From CAVQUE01 sp046290435 (lineage in GTDB: Bacteria > Actinomycetota > Acidimicrobiia > Acidimicrobiales > UBA8592), in assembly GCA_046290435.1 (NCBI GenBank), contig JBKAGO010000074.1, forward strand, positions 62,001 through 126,000: a stretch of DNA of 64,000 bases. The letters run 5' to 3'. The first letter of the stretch is position 1, and each line of letters begins with the position of its first letter. Made by a program: the position numbers and the translations under genes. Below are positions 60,678 to 64,000 of this stretch, piece after piece. The notes beneath the pieces are model-generated. The model was given only the letters and a program-made list of their open reading frames with translations, ran no database searches and had not been told where the DNA came from.

Positions 60678-61368
60678 GCCAGCAGGAGACGTCGTCGTCG
60701 CGTGCCGGGGGGTGCAGAAGCGATTCGGATCGGTGGAGATCCTGCGCGGGATCGACCTGGAGGTGCGCCGCGGCGAGATCGTCGCCGTCACCGGGCCCTC
60801 GGGAGGCGGCAAGTCGACCCTGTTGCACCTGCTCGGACGTCTCGACCGGGCGACTGCGGGCGAAATCGTCGTCGACGGTCAGGACCTCGACGACCTCGTG
60901 GCCGTCAACCGGTACCGGCGCCACGTCGTCGGCATCGTCTTCCAGCTCCACAACCTGCTGCCGCACCTGTCGGCGGCCCGCAACGTCGAGCTCGCCATGT
61001 ACGGCAGCGGCCGGAGTCGACGCGAGCGGGTGGAACGGGTCGCCGAACTGCTCGAGGTCCTCGACCTCGGCCACGCCGCGGACCGCATGCCTCCGAAGCT
61101 GTCGGGTGGGGAGCGCCAGCGCGTCGCCATCGCCCGGGCCATCGCCAACTCACCGAAGGTGCTGCTCGCCGACGAGCCGACCGGCAGCCTCGACCCCGCC
61201 TCGTCGGCGCTGGTGATCGACCTGCTGCGAGCCCAACGCGACACCCACGGCACCACCGTCATCGCCGTCACCCACGATCCGGAGGTCGCAGCAGCGGCCG
61301 ATCGTCGCCTGGAACTGCGCGACGGAGCCATCCACGAGCCGGAGCCGGCGACCGAATCCGCCCGCTGA
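60670..61368 (+). CDS. ABC ATPase, LolD/MacB type
   Basis: A 232-residue ATPase with Walker A GPSGGGKST (about residues 39-47), Q-loop FQLHNLLPHLSAARN, signature LSGGERQRVAIARAIA, Walker B LLADEPTGSLDP and H-loop VTHDPE. The ADEPTGxLD motif and short length are typical of LolD, MacB and FtsE ATPases that partner FtsX-like permeases. It forms a two-gene transporter with the preceding permease. The GTG at 60670 overlaps the permease stop by eight bases. The exported substrate is unknown; a cell-envelope role is likely. Confidence 0.92.
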   Translation: MNEPAGDVVVACRGVQKRFGSVEILRGIDLEVRRGEIVAVTGPSGGGKSTLLHLLGRLDRATAGEIVVDGQDLDDLVAVNRYRRHVVGIVFQLHNLLPHLSAARNVELAMYGSGRSRRERVERVAELLEVLDLGHAADRMPPKLSGGERQRVAIARAIANSPKVLLADEPTGSLDPASSALVIDLLRAQRDTHGTTVIAVTHDPEVAAAADRRLELRDGAIHEPEPATESAR

Positions 61369-61483
61369 CCCCGCCCTCGGCCGAGAGGGGCCGAACGCCT
61401 CTGCACCTCCGCCCGGCGATCGCCTGCAGTGGACACAGGAGCCCGGGAACGACGACGGGCGTCGATCGAGGGAGGATCCGATC

Positions 61484-61990
61484 GTGACGACCGGCCACGA
61501 CCATGGCGCGCACCAGACCCTGCACGATGCGACGGTTCGATCGACCCTCGTCGTCGAACACACCGACGGTTCGCGACTCGAGGTCGTGTGGGACGACACC
61601 GGCCGGGTGCTGAACCGACAGGTCGACGCCGACGGCACCACGGCCGAGGAGGTGCAGGCCTTCGACCGCGACGGCGCCTTCGTGGTGGATCGCGAGCCGG
61701 TGCGCATCGAGCAGGAACGCGATCTGTACGGCTCGTTGACCGAGCGAGCCATCTACGACGACGGATCGTCTGTCGAACAGCGTTGGGATGCCGATGTCCG
61801 GCTCCGCCACGTCCGCATCGAGGGCTTGTGGGGTTCCCAGACGATGGAGTTGTGGCCCGACGGCAGCCGGGCGCTGCGCTGGAACCTGGCGGGGCTGCAC
61901 GGCACGCGACGTTGGGATGCGACCGGAGCCGGCCAGTCCACCGTCGAGTTCGGCCCCGACGGGTCTGGCTCCGGCGAGCCGTCCCCGTGA
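61484..61990 (+). CDS. small protein of unknown function
   Basis: A 168-residue protein, unrecognised. It begins MTTGHDHGAHQ, curiously like the possible 35-codon protein upstream (MTTEHDH). It consists mainly of short beta-strands ending in charged turns (RSTLVVEHTDGSRLEVVWDD, then RQVDADGTTAEEVQAFD), suggesting a beta-meander of repeated D/N-G turns, as in MORN- or RHS-like antiparallel sheets. It has no signal peptide or membrane segment. The GTG at 61484 follows GGGAGGAT. It follows the ABC pair with a 115-base gap and converges on the kinase gene. Confidence 0.65.
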   Translation: MTTGHDHGAHQTLHDATVRSTLVVEHTDGSRLEVVWDDTGRVLNRQVDADGTTAEEVQAFDRDGAFVVDREPVRIEQERDLYGSLTERAIYDDGSSVEQRWDADVRLRHVRIEGLWGSQTMELWPDGSRALRWNLAGLHGTRRWDATGAGQSTVEFGPDGSGSGEPSP

Positions 61991-62006
61991 GGAGCGCCCG
62001 AACCGG

Positions 62007-63056
62007 TCAGGGCGAGGCGGCCGGGAGCGCGGCGAGGTGTCGTCGGGCGATGTTCAGATAGGCGTCGCCGCGCCGCAGCCACCGCTGCGGGTCCTCGACG
62101 TGATCACGCAGGTGCGAAACCGACAGCCGTGCCTGCGTCAGCGCCCGCAGCGCCCGGTAGAGCGAGAGCACGTCGTCGTCGACGACATCGCCCGATCGGC
62201 TGCGATAGGTCGACAGCACGTGGTCGCCGAGCGCCGGCGCACCGAGGTACTCGCACTCGACCGCCAGCAGCGCCAGGTCGTGGTAGGGGTCGACCCGGCG
62301 CAGCGACGCCGAGAACGACAGCCGATCGATGACCAGCGGCTCGGGCCCGGAGCGGACGTGCTCGGGGCGGAGATCGCCATGGCCGTCGACGAGGCGACCG
62401 GCGCGGCGGTCGAGTCCGGCAGCCGTGTCGATGGCCTCTGCCAGCGGCGCACCCAGACCATGGGCGAGATCGTCGACCAGCCCGAACTCGCGGCTGGTGA
62501 GCTCGTCGACGTCCTGGGCGAGCATCGCGGTCAGCGTGTCGCGGTACTCGCCGGGCGTGGTGGGTTGCGGCCGTTGCGCCTTGTAGAAGCCCGCCAGCAT
62601 CTCGACGACGGGGTCGATTTCGGCGGCGGTCGCCGTCCCGGTGACGATGCGTCGATCGAGGAGCTCGTCACGGTCGAGGCGCCGCATCACGACCATCCAG
62701 TCCACGACCGTGCCGTCGCCACCGACATGCAGCCGCCCGGCGTCGTCGACCGTCAGGGACTCGAGCCCCAGATAGACGCCCGGGGCCAGCGCCTGGTTGA
62801 GGCTGACCTCGTTCCGGCAGTCGGCGAGGCGGGCCGACAGCCGGCGGTGGTCCAGGTAGGGCTGCACCACCGGCCGCTTCAGCTTGTGGGCCCGGTCGGC
62901 GGTGAGGAACACGCACGACAGGTGGGTCTCGACGACCTCGACCTCCTCGCCCGGCCAGGCCTCGTCGCGCAGGAAGGCGACTTCGTCGGCGAAGGTGGGC
63001 CGGTCCTTCGGAGCCGGCCCCGAAGAAGCGGGCCTCGATGGCTCGGAGACGGCCAT
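62007..63056 (-). CDS. aminoglycoside-phosphotransferase-like kinase (COG2187 type)
   Basis: A 349-residue protein with the kinase-like fold of COG2187. It has VEVVETHLSCVFLTADRAHKLKRPV near residues 39-63 (landmark; the Lys in KLKRPV is the likely ATP-contacting residue), LDHRRLSARLADCRNEVSLN, then HGDLRPEHV near 226-234 with the catalytic Asp, and VIDRLSF with the metal-binding Asp. COG2187 proteins often carry a second C-terminal P-loop kinase domain, which is missing here. The substrate is unknown. The ATG overlaps the stop of the PRPP-synthetase-like gene (ATGA), so the two proteins are coupled. Confidence 0.82.
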   Translation of the reverse strand: MAVSEPSRPASSGPAPKDRPTFADEVAFLRDEAWPGEEVEVVETHLSCVFLTADRAHKLKRPVVQPYLDHRRLSARLADCRNEVSLNQALAPGVYLGLESLTVDDAGRLHVGGDGTVVDWMVVMRRLDRDELLDRRIVTGTATAAEIDPVVEMLAGFYKAQRPQPTTPGEYRDTLTAMLAQDVDELTSREFGLVDDLAHGLGAPLAEAIDTAAGLDRRAGRLVDGHGDLRPEHVRSGPEPLVIDRLSFSASLRRVDPYHDLALLAVECEYLGAPALGDHVLSTYRSRSGDVVDDDVLSLYRALRALTQARLSVSHLRDHVEDPQRWLRRGDAYLNIARRHLAALPAASP

Positions 63057-64000
63057 CAGGTCGGGAGGTCCAGCAGCTCGCTGACCGAACCTCCACCGTG
63101 CATCGCTTCGATGGCGTGGGCCAGCAGCGGGGCGAGCCCCAGGACGGTCAGGCGCTCGCCGACGACCGCAGGGTCGAGGCGGCCCGGGGCGACGCTGTCG
63201 GTGACGATCACCGACGTCACCGCCGCGTCTGCGAACAGCGCCGTCGCGTCCGACGTGAACAGAGCGTGCGTGGCCGCCAGGTGGATCTCGTCGGCGCCGC
63301 GGCCGGCCAGGGTCGATGCCACGCGCCGCATCGTTCCGCCCGAGCCGATCATGTCGTCGTAGACGACGGCCACCCGGCCCTCGACGTCACCGAGCACCGC
63401 GTCGCGTCCGGTAAGGCGCCCCCGGCTGCGGTACTTCTCGGTGAAGGCGAGCTCGACGGGCCGGCCCAGCGCCGCCGCGAGCTGCTCCTGGAAGCGCGCC
63501 GCCCGCTTGACGCCGCCGATGTCGGGAGCGACGACGGTGACCGGTCGGCTGCCGGCGAGCAGCGCGCCATGTTCGACGAACAGCGACGTCGCCTCGAGGT
63601 GATCGGTCCGGCAGCGGAACGCGTTCTGGAACGAAGCGAGATCGTGGACGTCGACCGTGACCACACGATCGGCGCCGAGAGCCTCGAACATCTGGGCGAT
63701 GTACCGGGTGGTCACCGGGTCGCGAGCCTTGGTCTGGCGCTCCTTGCGGGAGTAGCACAGGTAGGGCGCGACGACGCTGACCGTGCGCGCCGACGCCTCT
63801 CGCAGCGCCCCCACGAAGAACAGCAGCCTGCAGAGCTTGTCGTTGGCCGAGCGGTCGGCCGTGCCGTCGAGCGACGCCAGCACCCAGCAGTCACGGCCCC
63901 GGACGTTGACCAGCGGTCGGGTCTTGTGCTCGCCGCCGTCGAACGCCCGCTCCTCGTGGGCGGCGAGGCTGCATCCGATCCGGGCGGCGATCTCGGGCCC
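63056..64000 (-). CDS. ribose-phosphate pyrophosphokinase-like protein (5' end outside window)
   Basis: The frame is open to the right edge, giving about 314 codons. It shows the PRPP synthetase layout of two phosphoribosyltransferase-like halves: APYLCYSRKERQTKARDPVT replaces the classical PYxxYARQDRK loop, VDVHDLASFQNAF is the metal-binding VDxH segment, VVAPDIGGVKRAARFQ matches the second half, and VAVVYDDMIGSGGTM is the PRPP-binding loop. Relatives make PRPP from ribose-5-phosphate and ATP for nucleotide, His and Trp synthesis. The Cys and Ser in the flexible loop and the coupling to a kinase gene suggest a divergent paralogue rather than the housekeeping Prs. Confidence 0.85.
   Translation of the reverse strand, partial: GPEIAARIGCSLAAHEERAFDGGEHKTRPLVNVRGRDCWVLASLDGTADRSANDKLCRLLFFVGALREASARTVSVVAPYLCYSRKERQTKARDPVTTRYIAQMFEALGADRVVTVDVHDLASFQNAFRCRTDHLEATSLFVEHGALLAGSRPVTVVAPDIGGVKRAARFQEQLAAALGRPVELAFTEKYRSRGRLTGRDAVLGDVEGRVAVVYDDMIGSGGTMRRVASTLAGRGADEIHLAATHALFTSDATALFADAAVTSVIVTDSVAPGRLDPAVVGERLTVLGLAPLLAHAIEAMHGGGSVSELLDLPT

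Overview
The window looks like chromosomal DNA of a high-GC actinobacterium. Many genes start with GTG, coding density is very high, and stop/start overlaps (ATGA, GTGA) are common. Actinobacterial families include DUF2510, a deazaflavin (F420)-type reductase and IrtAB-like ABC half-transporters. An aquatic member of the Acidimicrobiia (Ilumatobacter-like) would fit, but that placement is inference. No phage, integrase, transposase, CRISPR array, tRNA or rRNA was recognised, and no gene-free stretch exceeds 300 bases.

Left part (1-28 kb): the 3' end of a GH32 fructan/sucrose hydrolase; a DUF2510-DUF805 membrane protein; a two-gene hotdog dehydratase; a cold-shock protein; the HrpB helicase divergent from a Crp/Fnr regulator; a DoxX protein; a flavin disulfide reductase; an MFS permease; an FMN riboswitch driving ribE-ribBA-ribH; a P-loop kinase; an HTH-nucleotidyltransferase fusion with its own palindrome, coupled to a PLP decarboxylase; several alpha/beta hydrolases; a chemoreceptor; a Mug-type DNA glycosylase; an F420-type reductase bracketed by long hairpin repeats; a MOSC protein; and a TetR-controlled carotenoid oxygenase pair.

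Centre (28.1-49.6 kb): a dense metal-homeostasis island. In order it holds a divergent small gene, an FAD-oxidoreductase fused to a COG0523 GTPase, a second COG0523 GTPase, a WD40 protein, an IrtAB/YbtPQ-like half-transporter pair behind a 20-bp perfect palindrome, a Dpp/Cnt-like ABC importer (binding protein, two permeases, double ATPase), a Fur-family regulator, a FecBCD-like ABC importer, a His-rich PCuAC copper chaperone, a CopC-CopD fusion, an ArsR/SmtB sensor and a small His-rich protein. The Dpp-like and FecCD-like operons share a 17-base element (15 of 17 identical) at the same place in their promoters, which suggests one metal repressor, perhaps the Fur protein encoded between them. 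In two places no stop codon separates neighbouring modules, although each has an internal ribosome-binding site and start.

Right part (49.7-64 kb): a HugZ/PNPOx-like protein, a GH20-like glycosidase, a GGDEF protein, a GH3 glycosidase, a large secreted subtilase lipoprotein with an IPT domain, an FtsX/MacB-type permease with its ATPase (preceded by a possible 35-codon gene), a short unknown protein, a COG2187-like kinase, and a PRPP-synthetase-like gene cut by the right edge.
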